A stretch of 64,000 nt of DNA from BJGV01 sp964194745 (GCA_965248035.1 OZ252054.1:1736001-1800000); one strand, 5' to 3'; shown: positions 9,099 through 18,933, numbered from the stretch's first letter. Program-made: numbers and translations. The notes: generated from the letters alone by a model not told the origin.

Positions 9099-10499
9099 AT
9101 GCAAACTTTATACGACAAACTCTGGAAAAGTCACGTGGTACAAGAAGGATCTGGCGATACTGCATTGCTTTATATTGACCGTCATCTGGTGCATGAAGTT
9201 ACTAGTCCGCAAGCATTTGAAGGACTCAGGATTGCTGGGCGCAGACCTTGGCGCCTAGATTCAGTGCTTGCAGTAGCTGACCACAATGTGCCTACTACTG
9301 AGCGCACTAATGGAATCAGTGACCCGATATCGCGGTTACAAGTTGAAACTCTTGATCGGAATTGCGAGGAACTCGGTATCACCGAATTCAAGATGAATGA
9401 TCTACGTCAGGGAATCGTTCATGTGATTGGTCCAGAGCAAGGTGCGACACTACCAGGCATGACAGTAGTGTGTGGTGACTCACATACCAGTACACATGGT
9501 GCATTTGCCTGTCTTGCTTTTGGAATAGGTACATCTGAAGTAGAGCATGTGCTCGCGACTCAGTGTTTGTCGATTAAAAAAGCAAAGGAGATGCAGATTT
9601 TGGTCGATGGTACGCTCGGCCATGGTGTTACTGCAAAGGATGTTGCACTAGCTATCATCGGAAAAATTGGCACAGCAGGTGGTACCGGCTATGTCATTGA
9701 ATTTTCCGGCAGCACCATCCGTGCACTTTCCATGGAAGGTCGGATGACACTTTGCAATATGACTATCGAAGCAGGCGCGCGCGCCGGCATGATCGCGGTG
9801 GACGATATCACTATCGAATATATCAGTGGACGACCTTTTGCACCAAAGGGAGATTCATGGGAGAAAGCGATTGCTTATTGGCGCACCCTTAGAAGTGATG
9901 AGGGGGTAAAATTTAATCAAGTAGTGAAGCTGGATGCAGCACAAATTAAACCGCAAGTAACTTGGGGGACTTCGCCTGAAATGGTTACAACAGTGGATGG
10001 TAGGGTTCCCGATCCATTGCAGGTTACTGATTCAGTGAGGCGTAATGATATGGAGCGTGCTCTAAAATATATGGGGCTTGCACCCAATACGTTAATCAGC
10101 GAGATTTACCTAGACAAGATCTTTATTGGTTCCTGTACTAATTCACGTATTGAAGACTTGCGAGCGGCAGCAGAGGTAGTAAAAGACAGACATATTGCAA
10201 CGAATATTAAACTTGCAATGGTTGTTCCGGGCTCTGGCCTGGTGAAGCTTCAAGCGGAGAAGGAAGGGCTCGACAAGATATTCCGTAATGCAGGATTTGA
10301 ATGGCGTGAGCCAGGCTGCTCAATGTGTCTTGCGATGAATGATGATCGCCTGTCACCGGGGGAACGCTGCGCTTCTACGTCTAATCGTAATTTTGAGGGA
10401 CGACAGGGACCAGCTGGGCGCACTCACTTAGTAAGTCCAGCGATGGCTGCGGCAGCAGCTGTAGCTGGACATTTTGTAGATGTACGGAAAATACATTAG
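9099..10499 (+). CDS. leuC: 3-isopropylmalate dehydratase, large subunit
   Basis: LeuC and LeuD form isomerase of leucine biosynthesis, converting 2- to 3-isopropylmalate. The 466-residue protein starts TLYDKLWKSHVV, contains VCGDSHTSTHGAFACLAFGIGTSEVEHVLATQ, and has the 4Fe-4S ligands in FIGSCTNSR and PGCSMCLAMN. It is the first gene of leuC-leuD-leuB, all on the plus strand. Confidence 0.97.
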   Translation: MQTLYDKLWKSHVVQEGSGDTALLYIDRHLVHEVTSPQAFEGLRIAGRRPWRLDSVLAVADHNVPTTERTNGISDPISRLQVETLDRNCEELGITEFKMNDLRQGIVHVIGPEQGATLPGMTVVCGDSHTSTHGAFACLAFGIGTSEVEHVLATQCLSIKKAKEMQILVDGTLGHGVTAKDVALAIIGKIGTAGGTGYVIEFSGSTIRALSMEGRMTLCNMTIEAGARAGMIAVDDITIEYISGRPFAPKGDSWEKAIAYWRTLRSDEGVKFNQVVKLDAAQIKPQVTWGTSPEMVTTVDGRVPDPLQVTDSVRRNDMERALKYMGLAPNTLISEIYLDKIFIGSCTNSRIEDLRAAAEVVKDRHIATNIKLAMVVPGSGLVKLQAEKEGLDKIFRNAGFEWREPGCSMCLAMNDDRLSPGERCASTSNRNFEGRQGPAGRTHLVSPAMAAAAAVAGHFVDVRKIH

Positions 10500-10674
10500 A
10501 CTGCAAAGAAGATTCTTAATTATTTTGAATGTGGAATGATATGGATATTGTTGTTTACAATTATAGAGCTTAAGTTCGGCTTCCTATTTCCAACGTGCAA
10601 ACCAATCTAGTGAATTATTAAATATTTTTATAAGGGTAGAGAAAGTCGTCTAAATGAAAGGAGTAAACTAGCCA

Positions 10675-11313
10675 GTGGAAGAATTTCGCTACTGCAAAGG
10701 GTTAGCTGTACCCTTAGACCGTTCCAATGTCGACACAGATGCTATTATTCCCAAGCAGTTCTTGAAAGCAATTAATCGTTCTGGTTTTGGTCAGAATTTG
10801 TTTGATGAGTGGCGTTATCTGGATCATGGTGAGCCGGGAATGGATGCTGCACGCCGCAAACCCAATCCAGATTTCGTCCTTAATCAAGCACGTTATCGAG
10901 GTGCGCAAATCTTGCTCGCACGTGCAAATTTTGGTTGTGGTTCAAGTCGGGAACATGCCCCTTGGGCACTTCAGGATTATGGTTTTCAGGTGATAATCGC
11001 TCCCAGCTTCGCTGACATCTTTTTTAATAATTCTTTTAAGATTGGCTTGCTGCCTATTGTGCTTAACGAAAGCATAGTGGATCAGATGTTTCGCGAGGTA
11101 TATGCAACCGTAGGCTATAGTTTGGAAGTAAACTTGGAGAATCAGACGGTTGTTACACCTAGCGGAAAATCCTGCGTCTTTGATATTGATCCATTTCGCA
11201 AAAATAATCTGCTGAATGGGCTAGATGAGATTGGTTTGACGTTACAACATGCGGAGAAGATCAAGGCATTTGAGGATAAACAACGCATAGAGCAACCATG
11301 GTTGTTTACATAG
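10675..11313 (+). CDS. leuD: 3-isopropylmalate dehydratase, small subunit
   Basis: This is the swivel domain of the LeuCD enzyme, 212 residues. It is recognised by PLDRSNVDTDAIIPKQFLK near the start and ANFGCGSSREHAPWAL around residue 82. The GTG start at 10675 is supported by AAGGAG 13 bases upstream and by the family's N-terminus. The 175-base gap after leuC holds no supported gene. Confidence 0.96.
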   Translation: MEEFRYCKGLAVPLDRSNVDTDAIIPKQFLKAINRSGFGQNLFDEWRYLDHGEPGMDAARRKPNPDFVLNQARYRGAQILLARANFGCGSSREHAPWALQDYGFQVIIAPSFADIFFNNSFKIGLLPIVLNESIVDQMFREVYATVGYSLEVNLENQTVVTPSGKSCVFDIDPFRKNNLLNGLDEIGLTLQHAEKIKAFEDKQRIEQPWLFT

Positions 11314-11358
11314 CAGATATTGTATCGGTTTGAGTTTCTGATTTAGAAAAAAGGTTTT

Positions 11359-12420
11359 ATGAAAATTGCAGTTTTAGCTGGTGACGGTATTGGTCCTGAA
11401 ATTGTTGCTCAAGCGGTGCGAGTGCTAGAAGCGCTAACGAGCGATGGAATGAAATTTGAGATAGAGCCAGCTTTATTGGGTGGATGTGCGGTTGACGCAA
11501 CTGGCAAGCCATATCCGGAGGCAACTCGCAAACTTGCCACTGAAGCCGATGCTGTGTTGCTGGGTGCTGTAGGTGGTTCGCAGTATGACAACCTTCCACG
11601 TGAGCAACGTCCAGAGCAGGGCTTACTGGCCATTCGCAAAGATTTGAATCTATTTGCTAACTTGCGTCCAGTGGTACTTTACTCAGAACTAGCGAATGCT
11701 TCGACGCTGAAACCCGGAGTGATCTCGGGACTGGATATTCTGATCATTCGAGAGTTGACTGGTGACATTTATTTTGGTGAGCCGCGTGGTATTAAATTGC
11801 ATGATGACCAACGTGTCGGATTTAATACCATGATTTATAGCGAGACTGAGATACGTAGAATTGCCCATGTTGCTTTCAGGGTGGCGCATAAACGTGATCA
11901 GAAACTTTGCTCAGTGGATAAAATGAATGTACTCGAATGTACGCAACTGTGGCGTGATGTAGTAACTGAGATTGCTAAGGAATATCCTGATGTGGAACTT
12001 TCAAACATGTTAGTAGATAATGCTGCAATGCAACTGATACGTAATCCCAAACAATTTGATGTGATAGTAACAGGTAATATGTTTGGCGATATTTTGTCAG
12101 ATGAGGCTTCAATGCTCACTGGTTCTATCGGCATGCTACCATCAGCATCTCTGAACGATAAAAATAAGGGTTTGTATGAGCCAATACATGGTTCAGCGCC
12201 AGATATAGTAGGCAAAGACGTTGCTAATCCGTTAGCAGCAGTCTTGTCTACAGCAATGATGTTGCGCTACACTTTCAATCAGGAGGCGGCGGCGGTGCGA
12301 ATTGAGAGCTCAGTGAAGAAAGTGCTGGCTCAAGGTTATCGTACCAGTGACATCTACCAATCGGGAATGCGAAAAGTTGGTACAAGAGAAATGGGCGATG
12401 CGGTATTGATGAATTTATAG
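11359..12420 (+). CDS. leuB: 3-isopropylmalate dehydrogenase
   Basis: LeuB oxidises and decarboxylates 3-isopropylmalate with NAD+. The 353-residue protein begins with the nucleotide-binding strand IAVLAGDGIGPEIV. It has RELTGDIYFGEPRG and the metal/substrate signature NMFGDILSDEASMLTGSIGMLPSASL. It follows leuD by 45 bases, consistent with one operon. Confidence 0.97.
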   Translation: MKIAVLAGDGIGPEIVAQAVRVLEALTSDGMKFEIEPALLGGCAVDATGKPYPEATRKLATEADAVLLGAVGGSQYDNLPREQRPEQGLLAIRKDLNLFANLRPVVLYSELANASTLKPGVISGLDILIIRELTGDIYFGEPRGIKLHDDQRVGFNTMIYSETEIRRIAHVAFRVAHKRDQKLCSVDKMNVLECTQLWRDVVTEIAKEYPDVELSNMLVDNAAMQLIRNPKQFDVIVTGNMFGDILSDEASMLTGSIGMLPSASLNDKNKGLYEPIHGSAPDIVGKDVANPLAAVLSTAMMLRYTFNQEAAAVRIESSVKKVLAQGYRTSDIYQSGMRKVGTREMGDAVLMNL

Positions 12421-12442
12421 GTAAGCCAGAGGGATTCTATTT

Positions 12443-12461
12443 ATGTGTTGCGCACATTTTT
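12443..12461 (+). terminator. possible weak terminator after leuB
   Basis: A short stem ATGTG/CACAT with a 5-base loop is followed by a T run, 22 bases after the leuB stop and before asd. The stem is only 5 bp, so read-through into asd is likely. Confidence 0.3.
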
Positions 12462-12496
12462 AATCTCGTCTAGCTCTTGAAAAGAGAGGAATTCGA

Positions 12497-13609
12497 ATGA
12501 AGCGAGTAGGTTTTGTTGGCTGGCGTGGTATGGTCGGTTCGGTACTAATGCAGCGGATGCGTGAGGAAAAAGATTTCACACTGATAGAGCCAGAATTTTT
12601 TACTACTTCTCAGCTAGGTGGTAAAGGTCCAGAAATTGGTAAGGAAATTTTACCGCTCAAAGATGCGTACAATATCGATGAGCTGAAGGTGATGGACATT
12701 ATCATTTCCTGTCAAGGTGGAACTTACACCACTACGGTTTATGAAAAATTACGTCAGGTAGGGTGGAAGGGTTATTGGATTGACGCAGCTTCAACACTGC
12801 GCATGGAGCAGGATGCCGTTATTATACTTGATCCAGTAAATCTACCGATTATCAAACAGGCAATGCACGATGGCGAGAAGAATTATATTGGTGGTAATTG
12901 TACCGTGAGCTTGATGTTAATGGCAGTCGGCGGGTTGCTTAAAAATAATCTAGTGGAATGGATGAGTGCTATGACTTATCAAGCAGCTTCTGGCGCGGGT
13001 GCCCAGAACATGCGCGAACTATTAATGCAGATGGGTGAAGCTCACCGTGTGGCAGAGAAACTGTTGGACGATCCGGCCTCGGGTATATTGGACATCGACC
13101 GAGAAGTGGCAGAAACATTGCGAGATGAAGATTTTCCTACTACGAACTTTGGTGTGCCGCTTGCGGGAAGCTTGATTCCTTGGATAGACAAGGATCTTGG
13201 TAATGGCCAGAGCCGTGAAGAATGGAAGGCCCAAGCTGAAACCAACAAAATCATAGGGAGCACTAATCAAGAGGTTCCGGTAGATGGGATTTGTGTCCGT
13301 GTCGGATCCATGCGTTGCCACAGTCAGGCACTAACCATAAAATTGAACAAGGATGTTCCTCTAGACGAAATTGAGGATATTCTTGCTGAGTCCAACAACT
13401 GGGCACATATTGTCCCTAATGAGCGAGAATGTACACTAAAAGAACTGACTCCAGCTGCTGTAACGGGTACGTTAAACGTGCCAGTGGGGCGATTGCGCAA
13501 ACTTACAATGGGTGAGGATTATTTATCTGCATTCACGGTAGGAGATCAGTTGCTTTGGGGAGCCGCGGAACCACTACGCAGAATGCTGAGAATTCTGGTA
13601 GAAGCTTAG
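12497..13609 (+). CDS. asd: aspartate-semialdehyde dehydrogenase
   Basis: Asd reduces aspartyl phosphate to the semialdehyde, a branch point to lysine, threonine and methionine. The 370-residue protein has the NADP-binding start VGFVGWRGMVGSVLMQRM and the catalytic cysteine C135 in GGNCTVSLM, at the same position as in E. coli. Length and signature fit the Gram-negative Asd type. AGAGAGG precedes ATG 12497. Confidence 0.97.
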   Translation: MKRVGFVGWRGMVGSVLMQRMREEKDFTLIEPEFFTTSQLGGKGPEIGKEILPLKDAYNIDELKVMDIIISCQGGTYTTTVYEKLRQVGWKGYWIDAASTLRMEQDAVIILDPVNLPIIKQAMHDGEKNYIGGNCTVSLMLMAVGGLLKNNLVEWMSAMTYQAASGAGAQNMRELLMQMGEAHRVAEKLLDDPASGILDIDREVAETLRDEDFPTTNFGVPLAGSLIPWIDKDLGNGQSREEWKAQAETNKIIGSTNQEVPVDGICVRVGSMRCHSQALTIKLNKDVPLDEIEDILAESNNWAHIVPNERECTLKELTPAAVTGTLNVPVGRLRKLTMGEDYLSAFTVGDQLLWGAAEPLRRMLRILVEA

Positions 13610-13796
13610 AGCTAAGATAGATCTTCATTTAGAGATTTATCAGCATATTGCTCAGTAAAAGTTACTTTTATGCCGTAAATGTAATTTCAATTGAAAAATA
13701 ATTGTATTGGTCTATTTTGTAATAGGTCAAGTTTGACTTGAATCGATAACTATATGATGTTAATCTATTTCTTCTCAAGAACCTGAGGGTACTATA

Positions 13797-16316
13797 GTGC
13801 GCAGATCTATTATTAGAGTGTGTCTATTTCTGGTTGTATTGGCGTCACCCTGTGCCGTACATGCAGTAGGCTTGGGAAATCTTACGTTCAATTCTTATCT
13901 AGGGCAGCCATTTAAGGCCGAAATCGATCTTGTTGCTGTAGAGGAGGAAGAGATTCCTTCCTTAGTGGTGAGCCTTGCTTCGCGTGATACTTTCCGTCAG
14001 GCAAATGTAGATTACGCACCTTTTCTGTTTACATTCGAATTCAGTGTTGAAAATCGTGCTGACGGTCAGCCTTACATTAAGATTACTTCTCCGCATCGTA
14101 TCGTTGAGGCATCTCTGAGCATGCTAATCGAACTGAATTGGTCATCGGGACGCTTAATCCGGGAATATACAGTACTACTCGACCCGCCGGAGGATGCGCT
14201 TCGGCCAACGGCACCAGCAATGCAGGTCGAACCCGTTGTTCCCAGTTCCGTCAAGTCTGAACCAGCTCCAGCTGAGCAACCTGATTCCATAATTGAGGAA
14301 GCGGTCAGCGACGAAGAATCAGCAGTACAAGAGGCAGCTCCTGTTCAGGAGGTAGCCTCGGTACAAGATACAGCTCCGTTACAAGAGGCGGCTCCAGTGC
14401 AAGAAGTAACTCCGGTACAAGAGGTAGCTCCAGTTGAAAAGTTTGATGTTATTACCTATGGGCCGGTAAAAAGTGGTGACACCCTAGCCAAGATAGCGCT
14501 AGAGGCGGCTCCTCGTCATGTACAGCTAACTCAGATGCTTGTAGCACTGTATCGTGCGAACCGTGAAGCCTTTTCTGGCAATAATATGAACCGGCTTAAG
14601 ACAGGTCCCATATTACAGATACCAGATGTGAGCGAAATTGCAACCATTTCTCCAGATGCAGCGGACAAAGAAGTAAAAATGCAGACGGCTAATTGGGAGG
14701 CCTACCGACAGAAACTAGCTGCAGCAGCTTCTATTAGCTCAGTAAGCGAGGAGCCAACGCAAATGGCAACGGGTAGGATTACTACTACCATCGAGAGTAG
14801 TGCCGCAGAGGTCAAAGAACCGTCTAAAGAGTTGCTGAAGATTTCCAAAGGAGAGGGGACAGGAACAAGTAGTAGTGAAGAGGCTCAGGATGAAATCCGC
14901 TCTATGCAAGAGAATGCTATAGCTCGGGAAAAGGAATTAAATGAGGCCAACGAACGCATCGCGTTGCTTGAGAAGAATATAAAGGAATTGCAACACCTTC
15001 TAGAATTAGAAAGCCCAACCCTTGCGGTTCCTCCGGTGGAGTCTCCTAAGGTAGAACAACCTTCTGTGGAAGGAGAGGAGCCAAGTCCGCCCACCGAGCC
15101 GCCATCTGTTGTAGAAGATGAGCCAATCCCGAAAGCAGCTCCACCGTCACCTCCTGTTAAACCGGCTCCAGTTCTTGTTGAAGAACCCCCTCTGCTTGAT
15201 GGGTTAATGGAAAGCATAGGGACCATAATTGATAGTATGATGGAAAACATCGAATATGTGGGTGCTGCGCTTCTTCTGTTGTTAATGGGGATATTTGGGG
15301 CATCTGCAATACGTCGAAGAAAAGAAGCATCAATTGATGATGACTTAGATGTAGATGAAATTTCTTCTACTCCAGATTCACCACTACCAAGTGAACCTCG
15401 ATCTGTGGGGACCGCAGCTACACAAGTTGATGATGAAGATCCGGTCGCCGAGGCAGGACAATATCTAGACCATGGGCGCGATGTTCAAGCGGAGAAAATT
15501 CTCAAGGACGCCCTGGCAAGAGATCAAAGTAATCCTGAAATATTGGCCAAGCTACTTGATGTGCACTCTCTGCGTAAAGACAAATCCGCATTTGAGACCA
15601 CTGCACGTGCGTTATGGGCGGTGTCGCCCACGGGTTCGCTGTGGGAAAAGGCAGCTAGATTAGGGCTAAGTATTGATCCAGAGAACCCTTTTTATGGTGG
15701 CTCAGTCGCATCTTCAAGTTCCGATCAAATAAAAGGCGCGGCGTTGAACGGAGATTCCCCAACATTACCACAGGATGCAAAGACGTCCGAGGAGATTTCT
15801 AGTGTAAGTTCGGGCATGGAAATGCCAGAGTATAAACCGGAAACATCAGACCAGTTGGATGAGCCTAAGCCAGAGTATAAAACGGAAACATCGGATCAGT
15901 TGGATGAGCCTAGTTTTGGGATTGAATTTAGTAGCCCACAAGAGGACAAAACTGACTCTGAGTCTGCCGTTAACATGAATCCACCTACCTCTGACGATAC
16001 GAGCATAGATTTCCCAAGCGTATCCGAACCTGAGTCCGAGTCATCCATACCTGAACCAAGTTCCATGGCATTGCCAGAATCTGACTTAGCTGGTATAAAT
16101 TTAAATATAGATGATACGGTGTCCACTACATCAGTAGATATACAACCTGTTGAAAAAAGTGCCCAATGGCATGAAATTGCTACCAAGATTGATTTAGCGA
16201 GGGCCTATCAGGAGATGGGCGATAATGACGGTGCTAAAGAAATTCTCCAGGAAGTTGTAAAAGAAGGAGATTCCGCACAGCAGGAAAGTGCAAGAGTTAT
16301 GCTGGAGAGCCTGTAG
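13797..16316 (+). CDS. fimV: FimV-like inner-membrane protein with LysM and TPR parts
   Basis: FimV-type proteins bind peptidoglycan and organise polar structures such as type IV pili. The 839 residues show, in order: a signal peptide (about 1-24), a FimV N-terminal domain (GLGNLTFNSYLGQPFKAEIDL), Pro/Glu/Val-Gln repeats (about 170-215), a LysM-like domain (YGPVKSGDTLAKIA), a coiled coil (about 370-400), a Pro-rich stretch, one membrane helix (YVGAALLLLLMGIFGA), a cytoplasmic TPR-like segment, a long acidic linker, and the C-terminal FimV domain (IATKIDLARAYQEMGD). The start is GTG 13797 with CTGAGGG upstream. Placement between asd and truA is the usual one in proteobacteria. Confidence 0.92.
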   Translation: MRRSIIRVCLFLVVLASPCAVHAVGLGNLTFNSYLGQPFKAEIDLVAVEEEEIPSLVVSLASRDTFRQANVDYAPFLFTFEFSVENRADGQPYIKITSPHRIVEASLSMLIELNWSSGRLIREYTVLLDPPEDALRPTAPAMQVEPVVPSSVKSEPAPAEQPDSIIEEAVSDEESAVQEAAPVQEVASVQDTAPLQEAAPVQEVTPVQEVAPVEKFDVITYGPVKSGDTLAKIALEAAPRHVQLTQMLVALYRANREAFSGNNMNRLKTGPILQIPDVSEIATISPDAADKEVKMQTANWEAYRQKLAAAASISSVSEEPTQMATGRITTTIESSAAEVKEPSKELLKISKGEGTGTSSSEEAQDEIRSMQENAIAREKELNEANERIALLEKNIKELQHLLELESPTLAVPPVESPKVEQPSVEGEEPSPPTEPPSVVEDEPIPKAAPPSPPVKPAPVLVEEPPLLDGLMESIGTIIDSMMENIEYVGAALLLLLMGIFGASAIRRRKEASIDDDLDVDEISSTPDSPLPSEPRSVGTAATQVDDEDPVAEAGQYLDHGRDVQAEKILKDALARDQSNPEILAKLLDVHSLRKDKSAFETTARALWAVSPTGSLWEKAARLGLSIDPENPFYGGSVASSSSDQIKGAALNGDSPTLPQDAKTSEEISSVSSGMEMPEYKPETSDQLDEPKPEYKTETSDQLDEPSFGIEFSSPQEDKTDSESAVNMNPPTSDDTSIDFPSVSEPESESSIPEPSSMALPESDLAGINLNIDDTVSTTSVDIQPVEKSAQWHEIATKIDLARAYQEMGDNDGAKEILQEVVKEGDSAQQESARVMLESL

Positions 16317-16506
16317 GGTTCCTAATATTAAGTGTTGTAATTGTGTGTGTATATTGATCCGTGGTCAGTTAATTAATGGCGGTTTCTCGTGGGATATACT
16401 TTTACGGGAATCCATATGTTCAGTCCACACATTTATTCCTCTCAAATTTTATCCTTAGCTATTCTGGTACTAATCTGGTCATTCCAGCAATAATGGTAGC
16501 TATCCA

Positions 16507-16842
16507 GTGAGAATCGTTCTGGGATTGGAATACGATGGCAGTCATTTCTGTGGCTGGCAAAGTCAGCCCTCTGGTTGTTCAATTCAGGACACGCTAGAAG
16601 CGGCATTGTCAAGAATCGCTCAGAGCAGCATTCAGGTAATCACAGCAGGCCGTACCGATGCAGGTGTTCATGCTACGTACCAAGTTGTACATTTTGACAC
16701 GCAGGCACAGCGCCCACTTAGTGCTTGGGTACGAGGTGTAAATACATTATTACCTAACAGTATGGCGGTGCTGTGGGTGTTAAAATCATCGGATAGTTTT
16801 CATGCCCGCTACAGCGCTAGAGAGCGTTGCTACCTTTATTTA
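16507..16842 (+). pseudogene. truA: tRNA pseudouridine synthase A, 5' fragment cut by element A
   Basis: TruA makes pseudouridine at positions 38-40 of tRNA anticodon stems. Reading starts at GTG 16507 with MRIVLGLEYDGSHFCGWQSQ and keeps the catalytic aspartate D51 in AGRTDAGVHA. It breaks after residue 112 (RERCYLYL), where the terminal repeat of element A begins. About 150 C-terminal residues of the usual 260 are missing. The sequence to the right of element A does not resume truA, so this is not a simple insertion with both halves kept. Confidence 0.93.
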
Positions 16843-16867
16843 GGGAATTATATACAATAGTGCCGAA
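16843..16867 (+). repeat. left terminal inverted repeat of element A
   Basis: The 25 bases from GGGAATTATATAC to the element-specific core AGTGCCGAA are exactly complementary to 20604-20628. Confidence 0.95.
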
Positions 16868-16934
16868 TCACACATCAAGAGGTCATTCAGTAAAGCGGCC
16901 TGGTTAAGATTTCGGAAAGGCCAGAATTGAATTG

Positions 16935-17294
16935 TTATTCTGGAACACGGCTTAATGACTGTCCTACCAGCCGTGCCGTACTAGGCAAGTTCATCTCAGC
17001 ATCTCCTGATTTCTTAAAGGACCCGATCAGGGCAAATGTCACTATAATCGTGATGGACACAATCGGCGCAATGGCCAGAAAAACGATAACATCTTCCAAG
17101 CTCTGCCAAAGGGGAGGATTATACAGAATAAACGTTTCCAGAACACCTGCTGCGATTACGGCGAGGATTGCGACAATGACGGCAACCCATCGCAGTTTCA
17201 TGTGGTGTTTGTCTAACTGATTCAGTTCCCCGATTGCATCCTTATCAAGGGCTTCGGCTCCAATGTCGGGATCATCAGTGAGAGGTATCGTCAT
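16935..17294 (-). CDS. two-helix membrane protein, candidate toxin partner of the Panacea protein
   Basis: 119 residues with an acidic N-terminus, then two strongly hydrophobic helices (WVAVIVAILAVIAAGVLETF and VIVFLAIAPIVSITIIVTFA) and a short polar tail. The ATG lies 20 bases inside the end of the upstream Panacea-domain gene, so the pair is co-translated. Panacea-domain (PanA) antitoxins are known to be encoded beside diverse small toxins, several of them membrane-acting. Assignment as the toxin is by linkage and topology, not by homology I can recognise. Confidence 0.6.
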   Translation of the reverse strand: MTIPLTDDPDIGAEALDKDAIGELNQLDKHHMKLRWVAVIVAILAVIAAGVLETFILYNPPLWQSLEDVIVFLAIAPIVSITIIVTFALIGSFKKSGDAEMNLPSTARLVGQSLSRVPE

Positions 17295-17754
17295 TTCTTG
17301 ATCTTTTCAGCTTGTCTTTGAAATGCTCTGCTATCAACTCATTCGGGATAATGATGCCTCGCTCTCCCTTCTTGTATTTGGTGTACCAGGGACCATCCTT
17401 AATGTGCGTTAAGGCCGATAATTGGCTCGCGGAGAGAGATCCATATATGTCGTAGACGGAGGATATCAGGTCATCAACATCTTGATCAAAAACACTCTCA
17501 TGAACAAGCGGAATCGGATTGAGGTTATATACCCCATGCGGACGGAACGAATAGTAAATGCCTGGGATGACAGGTCCGTATTTCCACGCCTGAACATAAT
17601 CGTTGACCAAAGGACGTTCTAAAACCGCTAAAGTCCAACCATGCGTCATGTACGTGAGCTTGAGCAACCGCATAATCGACATGGCGACACCACTCTGATT
17701 CGAAAGATTGATCAGACGATTAGCGACCTGCCGACTATCGTATGGAGAGACCAT
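17275..17754 (-). CDS. Panacea (SocA/DUF4065)-domain antitoxin-like protein
   Basis: 159 residues with the DUF4065/Panacea pattern: VANRLINLSNQSGVAMSIMRLLKLTYMTHGW, then VQAWKYGPVIPGIYYSFR and LSASQLSALTHIKDGPW. The family includes SocA and PanA antitoxins, which neutralise varied toxins and also occurs in phage proteins. It precedes and overlaps the two-helix membrane gene in a divergent block from the transposase. Function as an antitoxin follows from family and operon form. Confidence 0.8.
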   Translation of the reverse strand: MVSPYDSRQVANRLINLSNQSGVAMSIMRLLKLTYMTHGWTLAVLERPLVNDYVQAWKYGPVIPGIYYSFRPHGVYNLNPIPLVHESVFDQDVDDLISSVYDIYGSLSASQLSALTHIKDGPWYTKYKKGERGIIIPNELIAEHFKDKLKRSRNDDTSH

Positions 17755-17838
17755 AGATCTGGATTAGATTTGATCAAGTTGACTCATATCATGTGGTTTT
17801 ATTGGCTCCGATGTCAAACATAACCTCAAATGTCAGAA

Positions 17839-17867
17839 AGGCCAGAGTCCATCGCTCTGGCCTTTTT
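17839..17867 (+). terminator. strong intrinsic terminator ahead of the element A transposase
   Basis: A perfect 9-bp stem AGGCCAGAG/CTCTGGCCT with a 7-base loop is followed by TTTT on the plus strand. No plus-strand gene ends here. It would instead shield the transposase from read-through initiated in truA or elsewhere to the left. Confidence 0.8.
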
Positions 17868-17900
17868 ACGTTGAGGATTACAGTTAATTCGTAAAAACGC

Positions 17901-17930
17901 TTGGCAATTTCGGCACTATCCTATAAAATA
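17901..17930 (+). promoter_or_regulatory. transposase promoter containing an internal copy of the terminal-repeat core
   Basis: TTGGCA (17901-17906), a 17-base spacer and TAAAAT (17924-17929) fit a sigma-70 promoter for the gene at 17956. The spacer holds TTTCGGCACTAT (17908-17919), the 12 innermost bases of the right terminal repeat, and the match continues imperfectly (8 of the next 14). The site could let transposase or another element protein repress transcription, or be a relic end. Confidence 0.6.
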
Positions 17931-17955
17931 CAGTTATTGAAGACAGGAGATTGAA

Positions 17956-18933
17956 ATGACCAACGCACCCGGAAAACACTATAGGAAAGGAATCATGCTT
18001 AAAGGGATATTCAAAATGTTCCCGGATGATGCGACAGCCGAAGCGTGGTTTGTTGCTCAACGATGGGCACATGGTGTAACTTGCCCACATTGCAATTCCA
18101 GCAATGTTCAGACTGGCGCAAAACACAAGACCATGCCCTACCGGTGCCGGGAAAGGGAATGCGCCAAGCGTTTCAGCGCAAAGACGGGTACGATTATGGA
18201 AGGTTCAAACATCGGATTCCAGGATTGGATGATTAGTATTTACCTGATGACAACCAGCCTGAAAAGCGTTTCATCCATGAAGCTCCATCGGGAGTTAGGC
18301 ATCACACAAAAATCAGCATGGTTTATGGCGCATCGCTTGAGAAAGGCACTTGAGACCGAACAGTGGGAGTTTTCCGGTCCGGTTGAAGTGGATGAAAGCT
18401 ACTTTGGCGGGCAAGAGAGAAACAAGCACAGTAACAAACGCCTAAATGCTGGCCGGGGTGTGGTTGGTAAAACTGCCGTTGTCGGGGTTAAAGACCGAGA
18501 AACCAATGAAATTGTAGCCCAGGTGGTACAACGCACCGACAAGGAAACCCTGCAAGGTTTTGTCCATGCGAGCACAGAACCTGGCGCGGTAGTCTATACG
18601 GATGAAGCTCGCGCTTATATCGGACTGGATGATACTTACCGACACGGAAAGGTGAATCATTCAGCCGGGGAATATGTCAAGGCTCAAGCCCATAACAATG
18701 GCATTGAATCTTTCTGGTCAACGCTCAAGCGAGCGCACAAGGGCACTTTCCACAAGTTAAGCCCGAAACATCTGCAACGCTATGTAAACGAGTTTTCAGA
18801 ACGACACAATCTTCGCAATTTCGATACGCTGGATCAGATCAAGACAATATACCAACAGGCAGAAGGAAAGCGGATTCGATATGCAGACCTGATTCAGCCC
18901 AATGGATTGGATTCTACTGCGAGAATTCAATAA
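17956..18933 (+). CDS. IS1595-family (ISXO2-like) transposase, element A
   Basis: 325 residues. An N-terminal zinc ribbon (CPHCNSS... YRCRERECAKRF, about 40-75) precedes a DDE domain with VEVDESYFGGQERNKHSNKR, VVYTDEARAYIGLD and NGIESFWSTLKRAHKGTFH, giving the Asp, Asp, Asn/Glu catalytic set. It is apparently intact. The stop TAA shares its last base with the methyltransferase ATG. Confidence 0.95.
   Translation: MTNAPGKHYRKGIMLKGIFKMFPDDATAEAWFVAQRWAHGVTCPHCNSSNVQTGAKHKTMPYRCRERECAKRFSAKTGTIMEGSNIGFQDWMISIYLMTTSLKSVSSMKLHRELGITQKSAWFMAHRLRKALETEQWEFSGPVEVDESYFGGQERNKHSNKRLNAGRGVVGKTAVVGVKDRETNEIVAQVVQRTDKETLQGFVHASTEPGAVVYTDEARAYIGLDDTYRHGKVNHSAGEYVKAQAHNNGIESFWSTLKRAHKGTFHKLSPKHLQRYVNEFSERHNLRNFDTLDQIKTIYQQAEGKRIRYADLIQPNGLDSTARIQ

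Noticed and set aside
14885..15250. Minus-strand Gly/Ser/Thr-rich ORF
   Set aside because: It is a shadow of the Pro/Glu-rich linker of FimV.
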